Assembly (NCBI GenBank): GCA_905221605.1
Contig: CAJNDS010002168.1
Coordinates: 1 to 64,000, forward strand
Length of the DNA stretch: 64,000 nt
Source of the DNA: Symbiodinium natans
Taxonomy: Eukaryota; Sar; Dinophyceae; Suessiales; Symbiodiniaceae
Reading direction: 5' to 3'
A program made the position numbers and the translations under genes. The notes under the pieces were generated by a model. That model ran no database searches, was not told the origin of the DNA, and saw nothing but the letters and a program-made list of their open reading frames with translations. Each line of letters starts with the position of its first letter. Position 1 is the first letter of the stretch. Below are positions 1 to 10,500 of this stretch, piece by piece.

Positions 1-2360
1 CGATGCGCATCTGGTCAGCTGCCTTTAACTTTTGGGTTTAGGGTTTACGGTTTCAAGTTTAGGGTAGCTTGTGGGTTTCTGTTTTGAAGACCTGTTCATA
101 CTACATCCCCTTCTGCTGAGGCAAACCCCAAAAAGTGGACCCCAACTTAGGGACGTTATGCTGCATCCCTTCTAATTCACATAAAGGATCTTCCCCAACT
201 AAGGGAGCTGACCATCAAACATTTGGTCCTCGTGTGACGGCTCTGAGGCATCTCAGGTGGTATGTTGGGTGGCGCCTGAGAGGCCCTAAACCCTAAAGCC
301 CAAACCCTAAACCCTAGACCCTAAACCCTAAACCCTAAACCCTAAGCCTAAGCCCTCAACCCTAAACCCTACAGCCCAAACCCATAAAGTTTAGGGGCCT
401 TGGGGGCTTTAGGGCTCCAGAAGCGGCAAGCCCACTCACTCTACCCAGAGATGCCCACGCTCCGTCACCGACGTCATCCTTGATTCCTTGTGGCTGCCTC
501 GCCGAAGCCCAAAACCCTCAAACGACTCCCTCAAAGCCCTAAAGTCTCCTAAAATTCCCGAAGAGGCTAAAGCCAACCCAAAAAAGCCCAAAGCCCAGCC
601 TCAACCCTAGCCTAACCCCTGAACCCTAAACCCCTAAGGCCCTGAACCCTAGACCCCTGAACCCTAAACCCTAAACCTAAACTCGAAACCCTAAACCCTA
701 AACCCTAAACCCTCAACCGCAGACCCGAAACCCATAAGCTGCTGGGAAGCCACGACTGGGAGTAGCTTCCGGAACCCGGCCCACCAAATGCAAAAAACAG
801 CACAGTGATCCCGAAAAGGGGTTTAGGGTTTAGGGTTTAGGTTAGGGTTTAGGGTCCAACCTTCTAAACCCTCAACTCCTAAACCCCAAAACTCAACACC
901 CCTAACTGTGATGATTTCTGCTTAGGGTTCCCTAAACCCCAAACCCTGAACCCTAAACCCTACACCCTAAACCCTAAACCCAAAACCCTCAACCCTAAAC
1001 CCAATCCTAGGCGAGGGCGTTTGGAGCCAAGACTGCCAGAGCGGGCACTGTGGCCTTTGGCATAGACATGCAGCATTCAGGCTTGGCCCTTGAAACCATC
1101 AAAAAAACTCGGGTTTAGGGTTTAGGGTTTAGGGTTTCGGGGTTGGGGGCTAGGGTTCAGGGTTTAAGGCAGCTGTTCCCAACAAGCATCCACTTCAGCC
1201 TCTGCGATAACCCAAGGGCCTAGCTAGGATTGCGTCTTGTCACAGCCAGGTGTACTTGAACACCAGTCCCTTCGCTGTGAAAGACCACGAGAAGGCGTCC
1301 ACCCTTCCACAGTTTAGGCACTAAAGGAGGGGCCCTTGTAAGGGACCTTAGGGGTTGCTTGGGGGGTTATTTAGGGGCCACTTAGGTATACAGGGACTAT
1401 ATAAGGTATACATAAGGTTCATATAGAGTAATAAAACTAAGACTATATAAGGTATATATAAGGTATACATAAGGTTCATATAGAGTAATAAAACTAAGAC
1501 TATATAAGGTATATAGAAGGTATATGTATAAGGTTCATATAGAGTAATAAAACTAAGACTATATAAGGTACATATAAGGTATATATAAGGTTCATATAGG
1601 GGAATATGACTAAGGGCCCCTGCTAGGGTCCCTCCTTCTACCCCGGAACACAAGGGGACCCCAGGAGCCTCTGCGAAATGCAGCACAACCATGAAGGCTA
1701 CACCCTAAACCCCTGTAGCCCTAAACCCTAAACCCTAAACCCTAAACCCCCTGGGGGTCCTCACCAATCAACAACTTCTTTGGCTCACTGGGCATCTACG
1801 ACATCTGCCAGCTCGCGCCGCTCCCGGCAGCGGCAGGGCGAGAGCTTGAGCTCCTGTCAAAGTGGCGATAACTGAGAGAGCTGAGGTGTTTAGGGTTTAG
1901 GGTTTAGGGTTTAGTGTTTAGTGTTTAGGGTTTAGGGTTTAGGGTTTAGGGTTAGGGTTTTGGGTTTTGGGTTTAAGGTTTCGGGTTTAAACACAAAATT
2001 CATTTAGGTCCTTGTGTTGCTTTGGCAGCTTCCGAAGGCCCACAACTTCTAACCGTTCCTAAACCCCAACCCGCCTAAGCTCGCAGAAGCCCGTCGAACC
2101 CCACCTAGATGCATCGCTCTAAGCCACAAAAACCCAAAACCCCTTTATGCCCTATGAACCCTGCACGCCCCTAAAACCAATTAATTAGGGTTTGGGTTTA
2201 AGGGTCAAGGGTTAAGGGTAGGGTTTCGGGCAGCCGTAAACCCTTTACCCACAATGGAAGCTGGCACACCCTGAGCTCGCAAGAAGGCTGCGACTTCTCA
2301 AGGGATGCATGTGGCATGCAAGGCTGCTGTCTTGTCATCTTAGGGTTCTAGATCCAAGAG
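1..2360 (-). other. Exon-like islands between telomere-like repeats, gene unassigned
   Basis: Between degenerate CCCTAAA/TTTAGGG blocks there are short non-repetitive stretches of exon size, near 195-275, 430-520, 725-800, 1015-1085, 1175-1325, 1645-1690, 1760-1885 and 2230-2320. Each is open in a minus frame: 430-520 reads QGIKDDVGDGAWASLGRV, 1760-1885 reads a hydrophobic Ala/Leu stretch (LSVIATLTGAQALALPLPG), and 2230-2290 reads VAAFLRAQGVPASIV. Most are also open on the plus strand. I prefer minus only because all confirmed genes here are minus. No family is recognised. Confidence 0.3.
1326..1640. mobile_element. TIR element with internal tandem repeat of about 60 bp
   Basis: The ends form an imperfect inverted repeat (GGAGGGGCCCTTGTAAGGG at the left, the complement of CTAGGGTCCCTCC at the right). 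The interior is about four copies of an AT-rich unit containing ACTATATAAGG and GTTCATATAGAGTAATAAAAC. It has no coding capacity. It lies between exon-like islands and may be an introner. Confidence 0.5.
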
Positions 2361-2379
2361 CAACCTAGGAATAACAAGG

Positions 2380-2479
2380 GGTTTAGGGTTTAGGGTTTAG
2401 GGTTTAGGGTTTAGGGTTTAGGGTTTAGGGTTTAGGGTTTAGGGTTTAGGGTTTAGGGTTTAGGGTTTAGGGTTTAGGG
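2380..2479 (+). repeat. Interstitial telomere-type array (TTTAGGG)n
   Basis: About 14 near-perfect TTTAGGG units in G-rich orientation on the plus strand, flanked on both sides by non-telomeric DNA, so it is internal and not a chromosome end. Confidence 0.95.
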
Positions 2480-2781
2480 TGTGAAGGAGCTCATAAGGGA
2501 ACCTAAACCCTAAAAAAAGTAACTAAGGGCCTGCTCTGGCTCCTAGTGTTTAGAGGGTTTGCAGGGTTTACGTTTTTTGGACCGGCCTAGGGTTTGAAGG
2601 TTTAGGGTTTTCCGGGTTTACTGGGTTGAGGGTTTACAGGGTGTAAGGTTTTTGGGGGTTTGGGGTCTTTGGGTAGGTTTAGGATTCAGTTCGGTTGGGC
2701 AGAGGAAACCCTAAACCCTAACCCTAACCCCTAAACCCTAAACCCTAAACCCTAAACCCTAAACCCTAAACCCTAAACCCT

Positions 2782-2955
2782 AACCCTAAAGCCGAAAAGA
2801 GCTCTACATGGCACATGTCGGGATGTCCGGCCACAGGTGAAGCACCACGTAGCAGATCCTGAGATTAGAGCAGCGTGGCCAGCACATGGGTAGTCCTGTA
2901 CTACGGCACCCATGAAGAAGTACCACAACACATATGCAAAGAAACCAACTTTCAC
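2782..2955 (-). CDS. Candidate exon, unknown protein
   Basis: An open minus frame of about 57 codons rich in aromatic residues and Cys (for example VLWYFFMGAVVQDYPC, then WCFTCGR). It is bounded by telomere-like repeats, as real exons here are. The plus strand is open in shorter pieces, so strand is not certain. No family is recognised. Confidence 0.25.
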
Positions 2956-3401
2956 CTTAAGCCGCCAAGGCCCCCTTGCCCTAGCTCAATTTTTGGTCCG
3001 ATGGAATGCAACACGCGCCCCACAAATCTTCTGTACACGGCCAAACGCTCCGTAGTAGCCATGAAAGCCCGTGTTTTTCGGGTGCCCTTCTTGGGGAGGT
3101 GAACTAGCGGGTGAAAAGAAAAAGAAGCCCAAATCCCCAAAAGAGGAGCAATACCGATCATGTCCTGGGCCCAGCTACTCGGACAAGCAAACTGGACTGA
3201 GGCCCAGGCTCAAAGCCCAGGGACAGGAGAACCTCCGCCTTAAGATCCTGAAACCCTAAAACTTAAGGGTTTTAGGGTTGAGAGCGTATGCTCGCCCGTG
3301 AAAGAATGTCACCAAAACCTTACACCCTAAATTTGAAGGACCGTTGAGGGTTCATGGCATGATTCCTCAGAAACCTCCAAAGCCACTACTATAGGAGGCC
3401 A

Positions 3402-3508
3402 TAATAACTAGAATAGGGTTTCGTGGGGTCATTATAATGGATTTATTTATATAACATAGGGACCGTAAGGGAATCCTACAGAGATTCTTCTCCGACCCCT
3501 ATATTACC
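3402..3508. mobile_element. MITE family B, copy 1
   Basis: An AT-rich non-coding element starting near AATAACTAGAATAGGGTTTC and ending near TTCTCCGACCCCTATA. Two related copies lie near 24589-24675 and 49039-49132. They share the TTAGAATNGGGTT start and the TCCGMCCCYTA end, which are imperfect inverted repeats of each other. Confidence 0.5.
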
Positions 3509-4912
3509 GAGACGCAGGATGCTCAGCAGCAGCGCCAGCGGCAGCAAAGCCTTCGCCACCTTCTTTTGCAGCCTGCGGAACTGCGGTTTTCTCTGTAGCC
3601 CTCATCCCTGAAACCTAAATCCTCAACCCCTTTAACCCACAAAATCTTTGGGGTTTAGGGTTTTGGGGGTTAGAGAGTTTTGGCTTTGGTTTTTTTTGCT
3701 TTTTTGTTGAAACACACGACACATACTACACAAAGTGATAAGGGAAATCACATTAATCAAAATCCTAATCAAGCCCTGTCTCCAAGAAAGGGTCCAAACG
3801 CTGTGCTGAAGTAAACTTGTCGACAATGCCTCGGGAGGTCCCGCATGGAGCACCCCCTTGGAGCCGAAAAGTTGTTGAGGGCTTGGAAAAAAGCTGAGTA
3901 GTATGGGGGGTTTATGATAATTATGAGGGGGTTGCCTTATTGGGGTCCTTTTTAGAAGGGGATCCTGGATCCTACTATTTGGGGGTCTATATTAGGCGTC
4001 CCTATTATTCTAAACCCCGTGTGTTTCCGTGCCCCTTCTTTCATCAACGCCGAGAATACTCCCACACGGCCTCTCGAGCTGCCCAAGCATGCAGAAAAGC
4101 TCCCAAACATCAGCAAAAAACAAGCTTAAACAACACGTCGCCACCCGACTCTGCCAGCAAACAGCAACCACCACATGCCCAAAGCTGCCCCAACCACCAC
4201 AAGAATGCAACAATACCAACCCCCAAACTGCCACAGGCCCACAAAGTCCCCCCAAACAGCCAACAGATGCCCCAAAAGCCCCCAAAGCCCCGCAAAGCCA
4301 AACCCCGACCAAACCGAACCCCCACACAACAAAATGTTGCATCCAAAACTTTCGCCCACGACTCTGGACAGAGACTCTGTACAAGTTCTCTAAACGCACT
4401 CCTACTGTAGCATCTTGCACCCCCTGAAACCCCTACACCCATCTGCAACCCCTCAGCCCTGCAAGCCCCAAACTCTGTACTAAAGCCCTGAAGCCCTATA
4501 CCCTAAACCCTAAACCCTAAACCCTAAACCCTAAACCCCCCTAAACCCTGAAGCCCTAAACCCTGCATTCAACTCAAGCTAAAACCCTGCAAGCCGCAAC
4601 CCATGCCCCTAGGCCCGAACTTATTTGGTTGATCACGCTTTTCTAGCCCTCAACCTTCTAAAGCCTTAAAGCCTAAGCAGGGCCAACACCCTAAACCCTA
4701 TAAACCCGATAAACCCTATAAATCCTATAAACCCTATAAACCCTATAAAGCCAATAAAGCCTATAAAGCCTATAAACCCTATAAACCCTAAGCCCTAACC
4801 CCTAAACCCTCACGGTTTCCCCCCAGCGAATCACCGCAGCCTCCGAGCTTGCTGCTTCGCCTCGGCGCGAGTTTTTTCCGCCGCCGCCCTGGCCAGGCCT
4901 TTCAAGGCGACG
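3509..4912 (-). other. Exon-like islands and degenerate heptamers
   Basis: Short open minus stretches lie near 3512-3592 (EKTAVPQAAKEGGEGF), 4320-4412 (ATVGVRLENLYRVSVQSRG) and 4825-4908 (KGLARAAAEKTRAEAKQQAR, followed by a possible GT donor at CTGCG|GTGATT). The 4050-4310 stretch is a low-complexity C/A-rich decay product of CCCAAA-like repeats. Its long open frames in all phases are not genes. Confidence 0.3.
4690..4795. repeat. Nonamer variant array (CCCTATAAA)n
   Basis: About ten units of a 9-bp variant of the telomere heptamer, CCCTATAAA, with some GCC-for-CCC changes. Local homogenisation of a variant unit suggests amplification in place. Confidence 0.8.
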
Positions 4913-4915
4913 TTT

Positions 4916-5106
4916 CGGGTTTAGGGTTTAGGGTTAGGGTTTAGGGTTTAGGGTTTAGGGTTTAGGGTTTAGGGTTTAGGGTTTAGGGTTTAGGGTTTAG
5001 GGTTTAGGGTTTAGGGTTTAGGGTTTAGGGTTTAGGGTTTAGGGTTTAGGGTTGAGGGTTGAGGGTTGAGGGTTGAGGGTTTAGGGTTTAGGGTTTAGGG
5101 TTTAGG
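4916..5106 (+). repeat. Interstitial telomere-type array (TTTAGGG)n
   Basis: About 26 TTTAGGG units in tandem with a short homogenised block of TTGAGGG variants near 5052-5080. One of the longest arrays in the window. Confidence 0.95.
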
Positions 5107-6896
5107 GATCAGGGCGACCGGGATGGCCCTTAAAACTCTCTGAGCTTCTTTTGAATTCTCTCAAAGCCAGTAGGGGAAAATATTCTAATGTGCTAAAAGG
5201 GTTTAGGGTTTAGGGTTTAGGGCCTTTTCGGGCGATGGTTTGGGGTTTTGGGGGTCAGGGGTTTTGCAGTTTCGAGTTTAGGGCTTTAGAGCTCTAGGGA
5301 GGGGTTTAGAGGTTAGGCCTTTTGGGCGATTCTTTGGGGCTTCTTACGGGGTGAAGGGTTTAGAGTTTAGGGGCTTTAGGGGTGAAAGGGCTTAGGGCTT
5401 TAGGGGCTTAGGGTTTGGCCTTTTTGGGGCGATGATTGGAGTTTTGGGGGTCAAGGGGTTTAGAGTATAGGGCTTTTTTGCTTTAGGGGTTTAGGGTTTT
5501 GGGGTGAAGGAGTTTAGGGCTTTAGGGCTTTTAGGGGTTTCGGTATTTCGGGGTTAGCCTTTAGGGTTCAATTACAGATGGGACCCATCAGGGGCTATTC
5601 AGGGTTTGGGGTGTAGGGACCCTGAACCCTACGTGATAATTGTGCAGTTGAGAGGGCACCTGTCTGCATCTAGACCCTAAAACCCTACAGCCAAAACCCT
5701 GAACTAGGGTGGGGAGAGGGGGGTGAGAGGGGTGCCCGTGTGCCGCACGCCGGGATTCGCACCGAAACCCCGCACCTTTTTTCCTTTTTGCGCCTTCGCA
5801 TCTCCCTACTTTCCATATATAGGTAGCTCTTTAGACACAGGGCTGAATTTAAGGTTTCCCATGGCCCCGAATTTGAAGAGCTACCATAGCCACAAAAGAA
5901 TAAAGAGAGTGCCAGCAGCAGCACCGCCTGCGCTTGACGCCCTTGTGCGTCTACCTCGGTGGGTCTGGAGTTCGCTCATGACTTTTGCTTGGTTTGCAGG
6001 GGACGAAGATACAGAACTTTGTTGCAAACTCATCACAACACATGGGAAAATACTCAGATAAACCCTAAACCCTAAACCCGAAACCCTAAACCCTAAACCC
6101 TAAACCCTACATAAAACTAAGACTCATCATACCCCACCGCCTTCGAAGCCGCAGGGACTGAAGGAGGGACCACAAATATGGGCCTGGAGGCTGCCATTGT
6201 GGGCTAGCCCTAAACCCTAAACCCTAAACCCCCAACCCTAAACCCTAAACCCCATAAACCCCCCCCAAAACAGCCCATAAGCCCTATGTCCTGAACCCTA
6301 AACCCTGCACAACCACCCTCGACCCTAAACCCTAAACCCTAAACCCTAAACCCTACACAGCCCAGCTTCGGGGTCTCCGCTTTCCTTTTCCGGCTGCCCG
6401 CTTCCTCCTCTTTTAGCTCTCCTCAGCTTCCCGGCAGCCGTGTAGCCTAAGGCTAGCTATATGGCCCCTTGAGTTTAGGGTTTAGGGTTCAGGGTTTAGG
6501 GCTACAGTGCCTGGCCTTCCTCAAGGGGTTGTGAAGTCTGGGCTCGTGGAGTTATGGGGTATATCAGGGGTCTATGCAGGGACCCCGTTACTAAGGGACG
6601 GTGGAATTACCCTTAGACTTATGGGGGGGCTTAAGGGGTTTGGGGTTTTCGGGCGGGTTTTCGGGCCTTGGACTACAGGTCTTTATTTATGTATTTCGCG
6701 GCCTTATGGGCGCGTGGGGTTTCTCAAGGTTTCGCAGAGTTCCCAAAAGTCTATCAAAAAGGGACGCACAAAAGAACGCAGAGGGCACGGTAGCCCCTAA
6801 ACTTCCTAGGCCCTTGAACCAGACAGCACTCTGGACCCTAAACTTCCTGCACCCTAAACTTGGCCCTATAAACCCCCTTTGAACCAAGAAGTGGAG
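5107..6896 (-). other. Decayed G-rich heptamers with three exon-like islands
   Basis: 5200-5570 is degenerate TTTAGGG-like DNA. Exon-like islands are 5893-6058 (minus reads PMCCDEFATKFCIFVPC, ending at a possible CGAG|GTAGAC donor), 6130-6195 (minus reads IFVVPPSVPAASKAVGYD) and 6365-6447 (minus reads AAGKLRRAKRGGSGQPEKE after a CCTTAG acceptor). The last could hold the 3' end of the DUF1254/DUF1214 gene just upstream, but I could not fix that join. Confidence 0.3.
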
Positions 6897-6919
6897 GTGG
6901 GGGGGGGGGGGGGGGGGGG
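6897..6919. repeat. Poly-G tract of about 23 bases
   Basis: An uninterrupted G run that directly abuts the last recognised exon of the DUF1254/DUF1214 gene (C-rich on the coding strand). The gene must end or splice at or before this tract, because reading through it gives only low-complexity proline. Confidence 0.95.
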
Positions 6920-7425
6920 CTTGGTCCGAGTCTCCTGGCCGCCAGGTCTTGTCGAACCAGGCCTCCAGAGGCCCGTAGAGACGAAGCAGGACAAACCTGG
7001 AGCTAGTGGCAGGTTTGCTCTCTGCTCTTGTTGAGAACATGATTCTAACTAGTAGTACGACGACGATGCTGCGACGACGATGGCGACGACGACGACGACG
7101 ACGACGGATACTACTAATACTACTAATACTACTAATACTACTAATACTACTAATACTACTAATACTACTAATACTACTAATACTACTAATACTACTAATA
7201 CTTCTAATACTACCAATACTACTAATACTACTAATACTACTAATACTACTAATACTACTAATACTACTAATACTACTAATACCACTAATACTCCTAATAC
7301 TCCTAATACTCCTAATACTCCTAATACTACTAATACTACTAATACTACTAATACTACTAATACTACTAATACTACTAATACTACTAATACTACTAATACT
7401 ACTAATACTACTAATACTACTAGTG

Positions 7426-7481
<56 letters not shown>

Positions 7482-7482
7482 G

Positions 7483-7539
<57 letters not shown>

Positions 7540-10500
7540 TGATGATGCTGATGATGATGATGATGATGATGATGATACATTGCGCTATGCACGTTCTCTT
7601 GTGTGAGATGTTGATGGTTTTTGCGATCATTGCTGTTACTATCCGTAGTAGTCCTGGCAATAATCGTGTGACTTTCGCGATTGCGTGTAGTACCGTTTTC
7701 CTCGTCGCCTTGTACTTCTTGTTGTGTGCTTTTGTTTTGGGCGTGGGGGGGGGGAGGGGCCACGGCCAGGTTCGATGCTCTTCAAGTTGCTTTGGCTTTG
7801 TGGGGGGACCGGGCTTCGGCTTCAGGTTGTGGGGATTGAGACTGCATGCTCTGTTGGGCCTCTTGTTTCGCCCAAAACCTGGACCCCCGCAGCCATAAAG
7901 CCCAATGCAGGAAGACCCGAACCCCCCCTGAACCCTACAACCTTCCAGACGCTGAGAAGCCCGTAAACCAAGTAAACCTCAAACGCCCAAAACCCCTTAA
8001 ACCCCAAGAGGTCTAAGGGTTCAGGGCTTTGGTGTTAGGGCTTTGAAAGCAAACTCTAAATCGTAAACCCTAGACCGCAACAAACCTTCTAGCCGCTGAG
8101 GAGCCAGGTCTTCTCGGGTAGCGTCTGGATCCAGTTGGACTCTTTCCTTGCTTGCCGGGTCCCGGAGGGGAGCTGAAGGCAAAGGTTAACCTGTGGGCCT
8201 TCTAGGGTTTCTGTGGTTTCACGGTTTGGGGGCTTCTAGGACTGAGAGGGCTTGCTGTTTATCTGGGGTTGACTATCCAGGGCTTAGGGTTTAAGGTTTG
8301 GGGGTTAACCACCGCAAAAAAGGTCCAAGGGCACTTATTCGACGGCTACTTGGCTGCACTTAGGAGGGCAGTAAAAAACTCAACTTTTAGCTGCCTTATT
8401 AAGAAACCCAATCAACCCCAAAAGGCAAAGGATCTAAAGTTGCAGTAAAGCGCCCTAAACCCTAAACCCTGAACCCTAAACCCTAAACCCTAAACCCTAA
8501 ACCCTAAACCCTAAACCCTAAACCCTAAACCCTAAACCCTAAACCAAAGGTGAACCAGTAAAGCACCACAAGAGGCCAAGCTTCCCTGGAGGTGCACTGG
8601 GCGCAAACCAGAGGGTGATGGAGCCATCTGCATTCGACTTGATGTCTGGATGCCGAACCGAATTCCGGCCTCCAGGCTGGGTAATATGTAGGGTTTAGGG
8701 TTTAGGGTTTAAGGTTTAGGGTTTAGGATTTAAGGTTTAGGGCCCTATGCGACAAAAAACCCTCAACCCCAAAACGTTAGGGTGCGGGGCCCCAGTCCCC
8801 AGTGATCAACCCAATGCAGAGCCATGAATGTGGGCGCTGGGGGCGTAGGGTCGGGGAGTGATGGTCCAGAAAGCTTCTGGGGCTTCAGGGTGTACGGCCT
8901 TTTGGACGTTTAGGGTTTAGGGTTTAGGGTTTAGGGTTTAGGGCTTAGGGTTTGGGGCTTTGTGGCCCTAAACTTTAACCGCACCTGGGGAGACCTGCTC
9001 CGTCTGTAGCATAGAACGGTGTTGGGCGTCATAGACGACCACGGACCAGAAGTCCTGCGAGAGGGGTTTAGGGTTTAGGGTTTAGGGTTTAGGGTTTAGG
9101 GTTTAGGGTTTAGGGTTTAGGGTTTAGGGTTTAGGGTTTAGGGTTTAGGGTTTAGGGTTTAGGGTTTAGGGTTTAGGGTTTGCTCCCCTTGGCGCACGAT
9201 GAGCCCAGTTTTAACCCGAAACTCCAAACCCTGAACTCCAAACCAGCCGATACTCTATAAAGCCTCATGCCAAAACTCAAACCCTAAACTCCAAACCCCC
9301 CAAACTCCCGAAACCCCCCAAACTCCCTAAACCCCCCCAAACTCCCTAAATCCACCAAACTCCCTAAACCCCCAAACTCCCTAAATCCACCAAACTCCCT
9401 GAAACCCCCCAAAGTCCCAAATCCACCAAGCTCCCTAAACCCTAAACCTCTAAACCCGAAACCCAAATTCCTTTCGGCGACCGCAGTGCCGGGGCGCGAA
9501 AGAATTAGCATGCCGCCTCGGGGTCTGGCCACCCTACACCCTAAACAGCCTCAACCTTTTTCCTGAAACTTTAGGGTTTAGGGTCATAGGGTTGTAGGGT
9601 GATAGGGTTTAGGGTTTAGGGTGTTGGGGCGACGTCAACCCCTGGATTCGGCTTCCAAGAATTCAGGAGCATCGAGGGGTCGAGGGTGCACGTGTTCCCA
9701 AAGAGCCAACACCCCCATAACTACTGAACTCAAATCATACCAAGAACTCCTAACTTAAGGTCTATTCCTTAGTAAAGGAGCAAGGGGGCTCTAAGAAATT
9801 CTTAGGTAACTTAAGGTCCATTCCCTTACAGGAGTAGTGGGGCTCTCTGGGTTTAGGGGTGACTTAGTTGCTGTGTTCATACGCCCCCAAGAAGTGTACA
9901 CTTTCAGTTCTACAGGGGATTTATAGTATCCCCAAAAGTGTGAAGTGTATTCATTTAGCCACCAGGGGGGCCGAACCCAAAACCCTAAACCCTAAACCCT
10001 AAACCCTAAGTCCTTAGCCGGCACGTTGGGCGGCAAGGTCAGGGAGTAGCACTTGCCCCCATCCAGGTATCGGTGCTTCTCGTCCCGGGCGATGAAGGCA
10101 TACTGCGAACCCACGCCTCAGGGTTTAGGGTTTAGGGTTATACTAACAGTCCCTAATCGGGACTATAGTACCCCCTATTTGGATCCCTACTAAGGACTGT
10201 TTGCGCCGGGGGGGAACATCCCAAGAGACCCATGCTATCCCTTAAATAGGGCTCAGATTCCTTCAGCTGGCTATGGATCCTAGCACGCTCTGAGGAAGCG
10301 ATCCTTAATTTAGGGTTTAGGGTTTAGGGTTTAGGGTTTAGGGTTTAGGGTTTAGGGAAGGAGGGATGTTGGAGTCTTCCCTACGGACTTGGGAGCCTCT
10401 CAAGCTTGAATCTCCATGGGCGCGCTTGGTCCAGAAGAAGTGGATGAGGGCCATTGAGGGCCCATAGGGCTGAACATCTCATCTATTGCAAACCCTACCC

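Noticed and set aside
301-380. Possible true telomere at the left end
   Set aside because: Units are degenerate, change orientation within a few hundred bases and are embedded in other DNA. The window edge is not a chromosome end.
4050-4430. Overlapping 110-156 codon frames on both strands
   Set aside because: Low-complexity C/A-rich repeat decay gives open frames in all phases; there is no domain and no codon pattern.
5735-5800. tRNA-like T-arm (GGTGCGAATCCCGGC on minus)
   Set aside because: No A box, no anticodon arm and no acceptor-stem pairing could be found around it.
7006-7898. Long open frames of poly-Leu, Ile-Leu-Leu, Thr-Asn-Thr, Ser and Val
   Set aside because: They are readings of the trinucleotide/nonamer microsatellite inside an intron. 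All frames on both strands stay open because the repeat lacks stops.
8780-8880. Island reading AFWTITPRPYAPSAHIHG inside an intron of the DUF1254/DUF1214 gene
   Set aside because: It would insert extra residues between conserved exons that already join correctly (LQTEQ to PGGRNSVRHP); possibly a relic or chance frame.
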